A DNA stretch of 48,439 nucleotides. Source: Marinobacter sp. GTDB taxonomy: Bacteria; Pseudomonadota; Gammaproteobacteria; Pseudomonadales; Oleiphilaceae. A program made the position numbers and the translations under genes. Below, one piece after another: positions 34,221-42,511 of the stretch (the first letter of the stretch is position 1; every line of letters starts with the position of its first letter). The notes beneath the pieces were generated by a model. The model searched no databases. It was not told the DNA's origin and saw only the letters and a list, made by a program, of their open reading frames with translations. The stretch covers positions 1 through 48,439 of the forward strand of contig JAKDUK010000015.1 of NCBI GenBank assembly GCA_030457765.1, given 5' to 3'.

Positions 34221-34258
34221 AAAAAACCGGAGCTGCATAACTGTAGCTCCGGTTTTTT
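34221..34258. terminator. Bidirectional Rho-independent terminator
   Basis: A symmetrical stem of 14 bp (34221-34234 with 34245-34258) is made of ACCGGAGCT / AGCTCCGGT extended by A6 on the left and T6 on the right, so it ends in T-runs on both strands. It lies between the OmpA-type gene and serA, which converge. Confidence 0.92.
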
Positions 34259-34275
34259 ATGAGAGCAGGTACGCC

Positions 34276-35505
34276 TTAAAACAGCACGCGAGCGCGGATG
34301 GTGCCTTTTACCTTGAGCAGTTTCTCAAGGGCAAGCTCGCCATAGGCCTTGTCTACATCAATCACGACGTAACCAATGTCTTGCCTGGTTTGCAGGTACT
34401 GTCCGCAAACGTTGATGCCGTTCTCGGAGAATACCTGGTTAATCTCAGACATTACGCCCGGCACGTTCTCGTGAATGTGCAAGATGCGGTGCTGGTCCGG
34501 GTGTGCAGGCAGCGCCACTTCCGGGAAGTTTACAGACGATACAGATGTGCCGTTGTCGCTGTACATGGTCAGCTTTTCGGCTACTTCGCGCCCGATGTTC
34601 TCCTGAGCTTCAATGGTAGAACCGCCCACGTGTGGCGTCAGAATCACGTTGTCGAATTCCCGCAACGGAGACACAAACTCTTCTTTGTTGGACTTGGGTT
34701 CAACCGGGAATACATCAATCGCCGCACCCAGCAGTTTGCCGCTCTTCAGGGTGTCTGCCAGAGCTTCAATATCAACAACCGTACCCCGTGAGGCGTTCAT
34801 CAGAATAGAGCCTGGCTTCATTTGCTCCAGCTGCTCTGCTTTAAACATATACTTGGTGGCGGGTGTTTCCGGAACGTGCAGACTCACCACATCTGAAATG
34901 TTAAGAAGCTCTTGCAGTGAGCCTACCTGAGTGGCATTGCCAATAGGCAGCTTGGAAACCACATCGTAGAAGTACACATCCATGCCCAGGCTCTCAGCCA
35001 GAACACTGAATTGGGTACCTATGTTGCCGTAGCCAATGATGCCAAGCTTCTTGCCACGAATTTCGTAGCTGTCCTTGGCCGATTTTTGCCATTCGCCACG
35101 GTGCGCTTTGGCGCTCTTCTCGGGAACGCCACGCAACAGCAGAATAGCCTGGGCCAATACGAGCTCCGCAACACTGCGAGTGTTGGAAAATGGAGCATTG
35201 AACACGGCGATGCCGCGGCGGGTTGCCGCCTGCAGATCAACCTGGTTGGTGCCAATACAGAAGCAGCCCACGGCAACCAGTTTTTTCGCGCCCTCGAATA
35301 CCTTCTCGGTCAACTGAGTGCGCGAGCGAAGACCGACAAAGTGCGCATCGGCGATCTTCTCGATAAGGTCTTCCTCGGTCAGGGAGTGACTGAGGTACTC
35401 AATGTTGGTGTAGCCTGCAGCATTCAGGGTATCCAGCGCGGATTGATGCACGCCTTCCAGCAGCAGAATCCGGATTTTACTCTTTTCGAGAGACGTCGTT
35501 GACAT
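34276..35505 (-). CDS. serA: D-3-phosphoglycerate dehydrogenase
   Basis: The first enzyme of phosphorylated serine biosynthesis, 409 aa, close to E. coli SerA (410 aa). Visible parts are the NAD-binding GKKLGIIGYGNIGTQFSVLA, the substrate-site LRSRTQLTE, the catalytic Arg in MNASRGTVVD, Glu in FPVEP and His in LTPHVGGST, and a C-terminal ACT domain (about 338-409: HRILHIHENVPGVMSEINQV) expected to bind serine for feedback inhibition. In some pseudomonads SerA also reduces 2-ketoglutarate to D-2-hydroxyglutarate, regenerating NAD+. The divergent neighbour fits that partnership. Confidence 0.95.
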   Translation of the reverse strand: MSTTSLEKSKIRILLLEGVHQSALDTLNAAGYTNIEYLSHSLTEEDLIEKIADAHFVGLRSRTQLTEKVFEGAKKLVAVGCFCIGTNQVDLQAATRRGIAVFNAPFSNTRSVAELVLAQAILLLRGVPEKSAKAHRGEWQKSAKDSYEIRGKKLGIIGYGNIGTQFSVLAESLGMDVYFYDVVSKLPIGNATQVGSLQELLNISDVVSLHVPETPATKYMFKAEQLEQMKPGSILMNASRGTVVDIEALADTLKSGKLLGAAIDVFPVEPKSNKEEFVSPLREFDNVILTPHVGGSTIEAQENIGREVAEKLTMYSDNGTSVSSVNFPEVALPAHPDQHRILHIHENVPGVMSEINQVFSENGINVCGQYLQTRQDIGYVVIDVDKAYGELALEKLLKVKGTIRARVLF

Positions 35506-35584
35506 GGGCTTTGCTTCCGAACCTTTCGTGGCATGAAATCACCTGCAGCCAGTGATCGTCGGGGCTGGCTCACAGAACAGGAGC

Positions 35585-35653
35585 GGTATGATACCATAAA
35601 AGCAACTTTTCACAGTGCGTCGGTTCGCTTGGATCAATTGAATTTAAAATTCA
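35585..35653. promoter_or_regulatory. Divergent serA / D-2-hydroxyglutarate dehydrogenase control region
   Basis: In the 191-bp gap are two perfect odd palindromes: GGTATGATACC (35585-35595) and TGAATTTAAAATTCA (35639-35653). The first overlaps a possible -10 (TATCAT) for serA on the minus strand; the second lies 43 bp before the dehydrogenase start. Regulator identity is unknown. Confidence 0.4.
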
Positions 35654-35696
35654 TCTCCAGAGCCGCCGGCCCAACCCCCACGAGACTGCTGCTTAC

Positions 35697-37100
35697 ATGA
35701 ACGCCGAACAGATCATTGCCTCCCTTAAAGAGCTGGTAGCCACCGGTGACGCGCCCGGAAAAATTCTGACCGACCCGGCTGATCTTGAGAATTATGGCAA
35801 GGATTGGACACGAATTTACGCTCCCAATCCTCTAGCCATTGCACTGCCCAAAACCACCGAACAGGTTCAAGCGCTGGTAAAGTTTGCCAACCAGAACCAA
35901 GTGGCACTTGTTCCCTCCGGAGGTCGCACCGGGTTGAGTGCCGGCGCTGTGGCCGCCAATGGGGAAGTGGTTGTTGCATTGGATAACATGAACCAGATTC
36001 TTGATTTTAGTGCCAGCGACCGGCTGGTGCGCTGCCAGGCGGGCGTGATCACCGAACAGCTGCAGAGCTTTGCACAAGAGAATCAGCTGTACTACCCGGT
36101 AGACTTTGCTTCTGCAGGCTCTAGCCAACTAGGCGGTAATATCTCCACCAACGCGGGTGGCATAAAGGTAATCCGTTATGGTATGAGCCGTGATTGGGTG
36201 GCCGGCTTGAAGGTGGTCACCGGCAAAGGCGACATTCTTGATCTGAACAAAGATCTGGAAAAGAACAATACCGGTTATGATCTGCGCCATTTGTTCATCG
36301 GTGCTGAAGGCACCCTGGGCTTTATTACCGAAGCCACCATGAAGCTCACACGTCAGCCGAATAACCTAACCGTTCTGGTGCTTGGGCTGAATGACCTTGG
36401 CAACACCATGGATGTGCTTAAAACCTTCCAGGGTGGCCTGGATCTCACTGCCTACGAGTTCTTTTCCCACGAGGCTATGGGACATGTTCTCGCCCACGGC
36501 CAGGTACAGGCACCGTTTGAAACCGAAGCGCCTTATTACGCCCTGCTGGAGTTTGAAGCCACGTCGGATCAAGTTATGGACGATGCCATGACCCTGTTCG
36601 AGCAATGCATGGAAAGCGGTTGGGTGCTGGATGGCGTGATCAGCCAAAGCGAAACCCAGGCCAACAGCTTATGGCAACTGCGTGAACGCATCTCAGAATC
36701 CATCGCGCCTCGCACCCCCTACAAGAACGACATCTCTGTAGTGGTTTCGAAAGTGCCCGAGTTTCTGTCAGAAATCGACGAGTTGGTGGCGAAGGAATAC
36801 CCGGATTTCGAAATTATCTGGTTTGGCCACATAGGCGATGGCAACCTGCACCTTAACATCCTGAAGCCTGAAGACATGGCCAAAGAAGACTTCTTCGAAA
36901 AGTGTCAGCAGGTTAATAAGTGGGTATTTGAAATCGTCGAAAGGTACCAGGGCAGCGTCTCTGCGGAACACGGCGTAGGCATGACCAAAAAGCCCTACCT
37001 GCAATACACTCGCAGCGAAGCGGAAATTGCCTACCTTAAAGGGATCAAACAAGTCTTCGACCCCAACGGCATCATCAACCCAGGCAAGATATTCGATTAA
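35697..37100 (+). CDS. FAD-linked dehydrogenase, probably D-2-hydroxyglutarate dehydrogenase
   Basis: A 467-aa flavoenzyme of the GlcD/D2HGDH/D-lactate dehydrogenase group. The FAD-binding domain shows PLAIALPKTTEQVQALVKFA, ALVPSGGRTGLSAGAVA and GSSQLGGNISTNAGGIKVIR. The C-terminal FAD-oxidase domain has IIWFGHIGDGNLHLNILKPE (metal/substrate histidines) and GSVSAEHGVGMTKKPYL. The position divergent from serA matches the pair known in Pseudomonas, where the enzyme oxidises D-2-hydroxyglutarate made by SerA; glycolate or D-lactate oxidation remain alternatives. No good ribosome-binding site is seen before ATG 35697. The cobB start shares its last base. Confidence 0.85.
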   Translation: MNAEQIIASLKELVATGDAPGKILTDPADLENYGKDWTRIYAPNPLAIALPKTTEQVQALVKFANQNQVALVPSGGRTGLSAGAVAANGEVVVALDNMNQILDFSASDRLVRCQAGVITEQLQSFAQENQLYYPVDFASAGSSQLGGNISTNAGGIKVIRYGMSRDWVAGLKVVTGKGDILDLNKDLEKNNTGYDLRHLFIGAEGTLGFITEATMKLTRQPNNLTVLVLGLNDLGNTMDVLKTFQGGLDLTAYEFFSHEAMGHVLAHGQVQAPFETEAPYYALLEFEATSDQVMDDAMTLFEQCMESGWVLDGVISQSETQANSLWQLRERISESIAPRTPYKNDISVVVSKVPEFLSEIDELVAKEYPDFEIIWFGHIGDGNLHLNILKPEDMAKEDFFEKCQQVNKWVFEIVERYQGSVSAEHGVGMTKKPYLQYTRSEAEIAYLKGIKQVFDPNGIINPGKIFD

Positions 37101-37807
37101 TGCAACGGCATCTAGTAGTACTCACAGGCGCTGGCATCAGCGCCGAAAGCGGTTTATCCACCTTTCGTGACAACGGCGGCCTCTGGGAACAGCACAGCGT
37201 ATACGACGTAGCCACCCCGGAAGCCTTCGCCCGCAACCAGGAACGGGTATTGCGTTTTTACAACGAGCGCAGACAACAACTCGCCTCGGCCCAGCCAAAC
37301 CGCGCCCACCAGCTACTTGGCGAACTGGAAAAGCAGCACCGGGTAACTATCATCACCCAAAACGTAGACGACCTGCACGAACGCGGCGGCTCCAGTAACG
37401 TAATCCACCTGCACGGCGAACTCACCAAAGCCCGAAGCTCTGTGAACCCGGAACTGATCTACGACATAGGTTACCGCGACATCAAGTTGGGCGATCAATG
37501 CGAACAGGGCCAGCAACTACGCCCACACATCGTCTGGTTTGGCGAAGAAGTTCCCATGATGCAAACGGCCGCTAACCTGGTGCGCACCGCAGACGACCTT
37601 TTAATCGTAGGCACGTCACTTCAGGTTTACCCGGCAGCCGGACTGGTTCACGAAGTGGATATGGGTGTGCCGATAACGGTAATAGACCCGGGTGAACCGG
37701 CCGGCGTTTCCCGTGCCAGAGTCATTCAGAAAGGTGCAAGTGAAGGAATTGCCGAGTGGGCTGCAAACTACCTGGCCAAGGCCGTCAGCTCCAAAACCAG
37801 AGACTAA
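37100..37807 (+). CDS. cobB: Sirtuin NAD-dependent protein deacylase lacking zinc cysteines
   Basis: A 235-aa Sir2 protein. The Rossmann motifs GAGISAESGLSTFRDNGGLW (10-29), TQNVDDLHERGG and GTSLQVYPAAGL are present, and the catalytic His is at about 105 (HLHGEL). Tyr54 and Arg57 in FYNERR match the class III pair that favours succinyl- and malonyl-lysine. The small domain, where most sirtuins have four zinc-binding cysteines, contains only Cys134, so a zinc site is not possible. It overlaps the upstream dehydrogenase by 1 nt and the convergent ABC1 gene by 4 nt. It may reverse lysine acylation of metabolic enzymes. Confidence 0.9.
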   Translation: MQRHLVVLTGAGISAESGLSTFRDNGGLWEQHSVYDVATPEAFARNQERVLRFYNERRQQLASAQPNRAHQLLGELEKQHRVTIITQNVDDLHERGGSSNVIHLHGELTKARSSVNPELIYDIGYRDIKLGDQCEQGQQLRPHIVWFGEEVPMMQTAANLVRTADDLLIVGTSLQVYPAAGLVHEVDMGVPITVIDPGEPAGVSRARVIQKGASEGIAEWAANYLAKAVSSKTRD

Positions 37808-39114
37808 GGCGATTCAGCAAGATACCGACGAAGTTCCTCGCCAAAAGCCGCCTGAACCCCCAGGCGCTTAAGCATCCAATAGTGCCCCGCAATCATCCGA
37901 TCAATAAAAATACTCTCAACCGGCGGCTTAAACGAATCCAGATACTTGAACACCGTACTCGTCTTGGCAGCCACATCCTTATGAATATTAGACTCGCCAA
38001 AATCATAAGGCTGCTCTGAATTAAACGGCACAATCAAAATATCGCGCCACATCGCATAATACGCCTCATCAATCGCCGGCTGACTCCCCACACGGGCGCC
38101 CAAATCAATCAAATACGTATCCAGCGCCTTATAATCCTCAGCCAACGCCGCCATTATCGTATTGCGATACGCCTCTACAATTTCCGGCTTCAGCTTTTTA
38201 ACGCAGCCGAAATCATACATCACAAGGCTACCGTCCGGACGGAAGGCAAAATTACCCGCATGCGGGTCGCCATGGATACACTGAAAACGAAATAATTGGT
38301 CGGCCATGGTGGTAAACATACGGTGGCCGATCAAATTAATCGTGGCCTGATCGTAGCGCTCCGGCGTAACTTTGCTCACATGGTCGCCTTCTTCAAGCTC
38401 CATTGTGAGTACGTGGCGTGTGCAGTGGCTGTTAATGACCGCCGGAATAACCACCCAGGGATCATCCTTGTGAAACGCCATGAATTGCTCAACATTGCGG
38501 GCTTCGTTTTCGTAATCCAGCTCTTCATGCAGGCGCTCCCGGATTTCTGCAAATAGTTGATCCACAGACTCTTTGGGCATCTTCAGCAGACCGCCAAGCT
38601 TCAGCGCTAAGCGCAATTGTTTGAGATCAGAATCACAGGACTCATCAACGCCCGGGTACTGCACCTTCACGATCACATCTGTGCCGTCGTGCAACCGCGC
38701 TCTGTGTACTTGGCCTATAGAAGCCGCGGCATAGGGTTTTTCTTGCAGGTATTCGAACAATTCGCCGACAGATTTGCCCAGTTCGGTTTCTATCTGTTCA
38801 AGAATAACTTCGAATGGCATGGGTGGCGCTTCTTTTTGCAGCTTCTCGAGCGCATCAGAAAATTCCCGGGGCAGAAAATCCTGGGTTTGGGACGCAATTT
38901 GTCCCACCTTCATGGCCGCGCCTTTCATTTCACCAAGGGTGTCGGTAATGCGGCTGGCCATGCGGCTATAGCTTTCGCTGCGGGCGCCTTCATCGTTTTC
39001 ACTGTTGATCAGGCCGCGCGCTTTTTGACCTGCATATTGCCCCGCCACCGAGGCAGTCATGCCAGCAAGCTTGAAGAAACGACCACTGCGTGAGGTAACC
39101 GGTTTTTTTGCCAT
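37804..39114 (-). CDS. ABC1/UbiB-family atypical kinase
   Basis: A 436-aa protein of the ABC1/ADCK/UbiB family. It contains the family-defining KxGQ motif (AAMKVGQIASQTQDFLPREF), the QVHRARLHDGTDVIVKVQYP strand with the ATP-site Lys, EELDYENEARNVEQF, and the catalytic HGDPHAGNFAFRPDG with the YDFG metal motif. It lacks the C-terminal transmembrane pair of UbiB, so it is a soluble relative, closer to the eukaryotic COQ8/ADCK type. Characterised relatives have ATPase activity and support ubiquinone or lipid metabolism. Its 3' end overlaps cobB by 4 nt in convergent orientation. Confidence 0.88.
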   Translation of the reverse strand: MAKKPVTSRSGRFFKLAGMTASVAGQYAGQKARGLINSENDEGARSESYSRMASRITDTLGEMKGAAMKVGQIASQTQDFLPREFSDALEKLQKEAPPMPFEVILEQIETELGKSVGELFEYLQEKPYAAASIGQVHRARLHDGTDVIVKVQYPGVDESCDSDLKQLRLALKLGGLLKMPKESVDQLFAEIRERLHEELDYENEARNVEQFMAFHKDDPWVVIPAVINSHCTRHVLTMELEEGDHVSKVTPERYDQATINLIGHRMFTTMADQLFRFQCIHGDPHAGNFAFRPDGSLVMYDFGCVKKLKPEIVEAYRNTIMAALAEDYKALDTYLIDLGARVGSQPAIDEAYYAMWRDILIVPFNSEQPYDFGESNIHKDVAAKTSTVFKYLDSFKPPVESIFIDRMIAGHYWMLKRLGVQAAFGEELRRYLAESP

Positions 39115-39161
39115 GCCTGACTATACGTGTTCCCAGAAAAGAAAGATTGCGTCAGCCCAAG

Positions 39162-39824
39162 TTAAACCACATTGGTAGACACCGACAACTCATCTTCTAA
39201 CTGCAGTGTCAGAGTTTGCCCACAGAGCAGAGGCCCTACGCCCTTTGGTGTGCCGGTGAGCACAACATCGCCGGGCAGCAGTGTGAATTGGCTGCTTATG
39301 TGAGCCAGAAGCGGAATAACCGGGAAAAGCATGTCCCGGGTATCACCGCTTTGCTGTCTTTGCTCGTTGATGTCCAGGCTGAAAGTAATGTGATCGCCAG
39401 GGAGGCGGTCGGACGCAACGAACGGTGACAGGGGGCAGGCGCCATCAAAGGCTTTGGCTCGCTCCCAGGGGTGGCCTTTATCTTTCAGCTGGCTTTGCAG
39501 CTCGCGTAATGTCAGGTCCAGCGCTAAACCATAGCCCAGAATGGCTGCTTGGGCTTCGCTGGCAGAGGCGCTGGTTAAGGGTTTGCCGATCAATACTGCT
39601 AACTCGGTTTCAAAATGCACTTGGCCCTGATTGGCTGGGAATGCCAGAGGACGTGTTACATGCACCGCAGAGGTGGCAGGTTTAATGAACAGTAAAGGCT
39701 CTGAAGGCACGGGATTATCGAGCTCTTTCGCATGTTCGGCATAATTTCGGCCAACGCAGACGATTTTCCCCAGTGGCAGATGTACAGGAGTGCTATCTTT
39801 CCAGTGATGTTGGTATAGGTTCAT
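39162..39824 (-). CDS. Fumarylacetoacetate-hydrolase family protein
   Basis: A 220-aa protein of the FAH family, which includes oxaloacetate decarboxylases, acylpyruvate hydrolases and 2-hydroxyhepta-dienedioate isomerases. It shows KIVCVGRNYAEHAKELDN, PLLFIKPATSA, the metal-binding HFETELAVLIGK, KAFDGACPLSPFV and GDVVLTGTPKGVGPL, all typical of the short (YcgM-like) type. The likely activity is acylpyruvase or oxaloacetate decarboxylase, but it cannot be assigned from sequence. Start 39824 has GGGAG 8 nt upstream. It is read toward the ABC1 gene. Confidence 0.88.
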   Translation of the reverse strand: MNLYQHHWKDSTPVHLPLGKIVCVGRNYAEHAKELDNPVPSEPLLFIKPATSAVHVTRPLAFPANQGQVHFETELAVLIGKPLTSASASEAQAAILGYGLALDLTLRELQSQLKDKGHPWERAKAFDGACPLSPFVASDRLPGDHITFSLDINEQRQQSGDTRDMLFPVIPLLAHISSQFTLLPGDVVLTGTPKGVGPLLCGQTLTLQLEDELSVSTNVV

Positions 39825-39878
39825 GGATAATCTCCCGGTGCGCTTCAGGCACTCTCCAAGTACGCCAGGGCTATTTCT

Positions 39879-40421
39879 TCATTCGCCCTCAAACGAGCAT
39901 ACAGTATAGACCCTTAGCCCTTCTTCCTGCAGCTTGGCAGACCCGCCAAGATCGGGGAGGTCAATCATGGCAGCAACTTCTATAATTTCAGCGCCAATAC
40001 GGCGAATCAGCCGGCTAGCCGCTAGCATGGTGCCACCGGTAGCAATCAGGTCATCCACTAGCACTACTTTATCGCCAGGTTTAAACGCATCTTGGTGCAG
40101 TTCTACGGAGGCGGTTCCGTATTCCAGCTCGTAGTCTTCAACAAGCGTATCAAACGGCAATTTTCCTTTTTTACGAATCAACACCAGCGACGCGTTGAGT
40201 TCATAGGCCAGGGCCGAACCTATAATAAATCCCCGGGCATCAACAGCTGCTACGGCATCAATCTTGTGGCCATGGTAGCGGTGCACGAACGCATCAATCA
40301 GTTTTCGGAAAGCTGTTTTGTCTTGCAGAACCGTTGTGATATCACGGAACGCGACGCCGGGCTTGGGCCAGTCTGGCACTGTGCGAATGGCTTGCTTGAT
40401 GCTTTGAGAAAAATAATCCAT
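39879..40421 (-). CDS. apt: Adenine phosphoribosyltransferase
   Basis: A 180-aa purine-salvage enzyme converting adenine and PRPP to AMP. The PRPP motif is [16 protein letters not shown], and other family features are [35 protein letters not shown] and [20 protein letters not shown]. The start is taken at ATG 40421 ([13 protein letters not shown]), giving the normal family length; the open frame continues further upstream without a homologous N-terminus. It lies 76 nt after the TRIC-type gene on the same strand. Confidence 0.95.
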   Translation of the reverse strand: MDYFSQSIKQAIRTVPDWPKPGVAFRDITTVLQDKTAFRKLIDAFVHRYHGHKIDAVAAVDARGFIIGSALAYELNASLVLIRKKGKLPFDTLVEDYELEYGTASVELHQDAFKPGDKVVLVDDLIATGGTMLAASRLIRRIGAEIIEVAAMIDLPDLGGSAKLQEEGLRVYTVCSFEGE

Positions 40422-40497
40422 AAAACTTAGGCTCTCATTTTGTGCGCAGCTTATGCGGCGTCCAGAAAGATGAATGTCAGAGTGAAAATGACCCGCG

Positions 40498-41109
40498 TCA
40501 GGTGGGGTCCCGTTGCAAGCGAATATCAAACCGCACGGCCGCCATTCGTACAGTAACAATAAACAGAAGCCCGATAGTTAGCGCCAGAGTTTCACTTTCC
40601 AGAGCCCACTGGCATAGAAAATAAAGCCAGCAGCCGGCAAATGAAATGGACGCGTAAATCTGATCCTTGCGGAAAATAAAAGGTACTTCATTGCACAGAG
40701 TGTCGCGCAGGGCGCCCCCGAATGTGCCCGTCATCACGCCAAGCAGTGAAGCGATAAACCATGAGTGACCCAAGTCTAGGGCCAACTGTGCGCCGAGTAT
40801 AGAGAAGGTACCAAGGCCGATCGCATCCGGTAAGACAATCCAGGACTCGCGAAGACGCTCAGAGCGTTTCCAGTAGCTGAAAACAATGGCCAGGGCGAGA
40901 ATTAGAATGGGCTGCTCTTCGTGCTTGATCCAGTAAATCGGGTGATTCCCCATAATAAGATCACGCAGCGTGCCGCCACCCAGAGCGGTAATAAACGCGA
41001 TGGTGAACACACCAACCGGGTCCATGTTCTTGGAGCGGGCTACCACCATGCCTGATATGGCGAAGGCCACAACTCCAATCATTTCAAGCGAGTAAACAAC
41101 GTCGAACAT
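40498..41109 (-). CDS. TRIC-type cation channel / UPF0126 membrane protein
   Basis: A 203-aa membrane protein with seven predicted helices in two repeated units of the UPF0126 (YicG) family. The duplicated signatures are [20 protein letters not shown] with [11 protein letters not shown], and [20 protein letters not shown] in the second half. Structures of family members show homology to eukaryotic TRIC cation channels. Ion preference here is unknown. ATG 41109 has a weak ribosome-binding site. It is probably co-transcribed with apt. Confidence 0.9.
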   Translation of the reverse strand: MFDVVYSLEMIGVVAFAISGMVVARSKNMDPVGVFTIAFITALGGGTLRDLIMGNHPIYWIKHEEQPILILALAIVFSYWKRSERLRESWIVLPDAIGLGTFSILGAQLALDLGHSWFIASLLGVMTGTFGGALRDTLCNEVPFIFRKDQIYASISFAGCWLYFLCQWALESETLALTIGLLFIVTVRMAAVRFDIRLQRDPT

Positions 41110-41226
41110 AATAAGCCCTGAAGGAAAGGCGGATAGTTTTGGGGCTACTGGAATCAGGAGCGCGAAGGATAACGGAAAAAAGCCATTGATTCATCTATGA
41201 GCATGCTGCATTAAAGCTAGGTTATA

Positions 41227-41255
41227 AACCTTACTTATTCATATGGATAAAGGTT
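41227..41255. promoter_or_regulatory. Inverted repeat upstream of the quinone oxidoreductase gene
   Basis: AACCTT (41227-41232) and AAGGTT (41250-41255) are 17 nt apart and partly paired inside, about 80 bp before the start codon. A transcription-factor site is possible; the evidence is only the symmetry. Confidence 0.25.
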
Positions 41256-41333
41256 CTTTATTTGCTTCATAGGGGGAGTCTGTTTAGCTTGGCGTGATTC
41301 AATAACAACAGAGCTTTATCAAAAGGAGTCCCC

Positions 41334-42314
41334 ATGAAAGCAATCCTATGCAAAGAATATGGTCCGGCAGAAACGCTGGTTATTGAAGATGTGCCTAGCC
41401 CGGAGGCTAAAGGGCGCGGAGTAAAAGTTCGTGTTAAAGCCGCAGGTCTGAACTTTCCTGACACGCTGATCATTGCAAATAAATATCAGCTCAAGCCGAG
41501 CCTGCCTTTCTCCCCGGGCGGAGAGATGGCAGGGGAAATCATTGCGGTGGGCGACAAGGTAACCCGTTTTAAAGTAGGCGACCGGGTTGCTGGGTTGACT
41601 GGCTACGGCGCCTTTGCCGAGGAAGTAATCGTACCCGAACACAACCTTCTGCCAATTCCGGAAGGTATGAGCGACGAGAAAGCCGCCGCGTTTACCATGG
41701 TCTATGGCACTTCATATTATGCGCTTAAACAGCGCGCCAATATCCAGCCGGGTGAAAGTCTTCTGGTTCTGGGTGCCAGTGGCGGTGTCGGCCTGGCCAC
41801 TGTAGAGCTGGGCAAAGCTATGGGCGCTCACGTTATCGCCGCGGCCAGTTCCGCTGAGAAGCTTGAGGTGGCCAAAGCTGCGGGTGCAGATGAACTGATC
41901 AATTACACTGAAGAGCCTTTGAAAGACGCGGTAAAACGCCTGACCCACAGCAAAGGTGTGGATGTAGTCTACGATCCTGTCGGTGGCGATTTCACCGAGC
42001 AGGCTCTGCGCGCCATGGCATGGAACGGTCGCCACTTGATTGTCGGATTTGCGGCAGGGGATATCCCAAAAATCCCGGCAAACATTGCGTTGCTGAAAGG
42101 CTGTTCTGTGATTGGTGTGTTCTGGGGCAGCTTTACCCAGCGTGAGCCAGAGACAAGCGCCCAGAACATGATGGAGTTAATGAAGCTGTACGCGGAAGGC
42201 AAAATTGATCCGCAAGTGAGCGAAGTGTTCGAATTTGAAGATTACGTCAAGGCGTTGGGTGCTCTGACTGAGCGCCGGGCTACCGGCAAGGTGGTGCTTC
42301 AGGTTGGCTCCTGA
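41334..42314 (+). CDS. NADPH:quinone oxidoreductase-like MDR protein
   Basis: A 326-aa zinc-independent medium-chain reductase. Signature segments are LNFPDTLIIANKYQLKP, the PGGEMAGEIIAVGDKVTRF region, the Rossmann motif LVLGASGGVGLATVELGKAM (GxGxxG form) and VVYDPVGGDFTEQALRAMAW. No zinc-ligand cysteines are present, as usual for QOR. Substrates may be quinones, enoyl-thioesters or other electrophilic alkenes. AAGGAG precedes the start by 6 nt. It converges on atuH, and the gap contains a repeat element. Confidence 0.92.
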   Translation: MKAILCKEYGPAETLVIEDVPSPEAKGRGVKVRVKAAGLNFPDTLIIANKYQLKPSLPFSPGGEMAGEIIAVGDKVTRFKVGDRVAGLTGYGAFAEEVIVPEHNLLPIPEGMSDEKAAAFTMVYGTSYYALKQRANIQPGESLLVLGASGGVGLATVELGKAMGAHVIAAASSAEKLEVAKAAGADELINYTEEPLKDAVKRLTHSKGVDVVYDPVGGDFTEQALRAMAWNGRHLIVGFAAGDIPKIPANIALLKGCSVIGVFWGSFTQREPETSAQNMMELMKLYAEGKIDPQVSEVFEFEDYVKALGALTERRATGKVVLQVGS

Positions 42315-42356
42315 GTTGCTTCAGTTTTAGGGACTATTACTCCAGACTCTGAAAGT

Positions 42357-42460
42357 CATGCAGGGCAGGTCGTCCCAAAAATGTAGAGGGCCAGGGACGG
42401 CCCGAAACAAGCGCACATGGATGTGCTCGTAGCGGTTTTTGGGACGACCTGCCCTGCATG
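42357..42460 (+). repeat. Conserved-core/variable-stem repeat, copy 1
   Basis: A 25-bp perfect inverted repeat (42357-42381 and 42436-42460) encloses a 54-nt core (42382-42435). The core can fold into two hairpins: GGGCC / GGCCC, then ACAAGCGCA / TGTGCTCGT with one mismatch. The arms start with CATG outside and end with five A (left) or begin with five T (right) inside. The core is 51/54 identical to copy 2 at 47286-47339 on the other strand, whereas the arm sequences are unrelated apart from the CATG and A/T ends. It lies between the convergent quinone oxidoreductase and atuH genes and may act as a terminator there. Confidence 0.9.
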
Positions 42461-42511
42461 GCTAGCCCCAATCTAAAAGGCTAGGGTCACAGCCGGTCCC
42501 AAACACAAAAG

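Noticed and set aside
40422..40559. Longer N-terminus for Apt
   Set aside because: The extension is Cys/His-rich and unlike any Apt N-terminus; ATG 40421 gives the normal 180 aa.
42357..42460. Integron attC site
   Set aside because: attC sites keep R/L box ends and have variable centres. Here the centre is conserved and the arms vary; no GTTRRRY core site or integrase gene was seen.
42357..42460. Simple rho-independent terminator only
   Set aside because: A 54-nt structured loop shared with a second site inside an operon is not explained by termination alone, though the element may also terminate transcription at this site.
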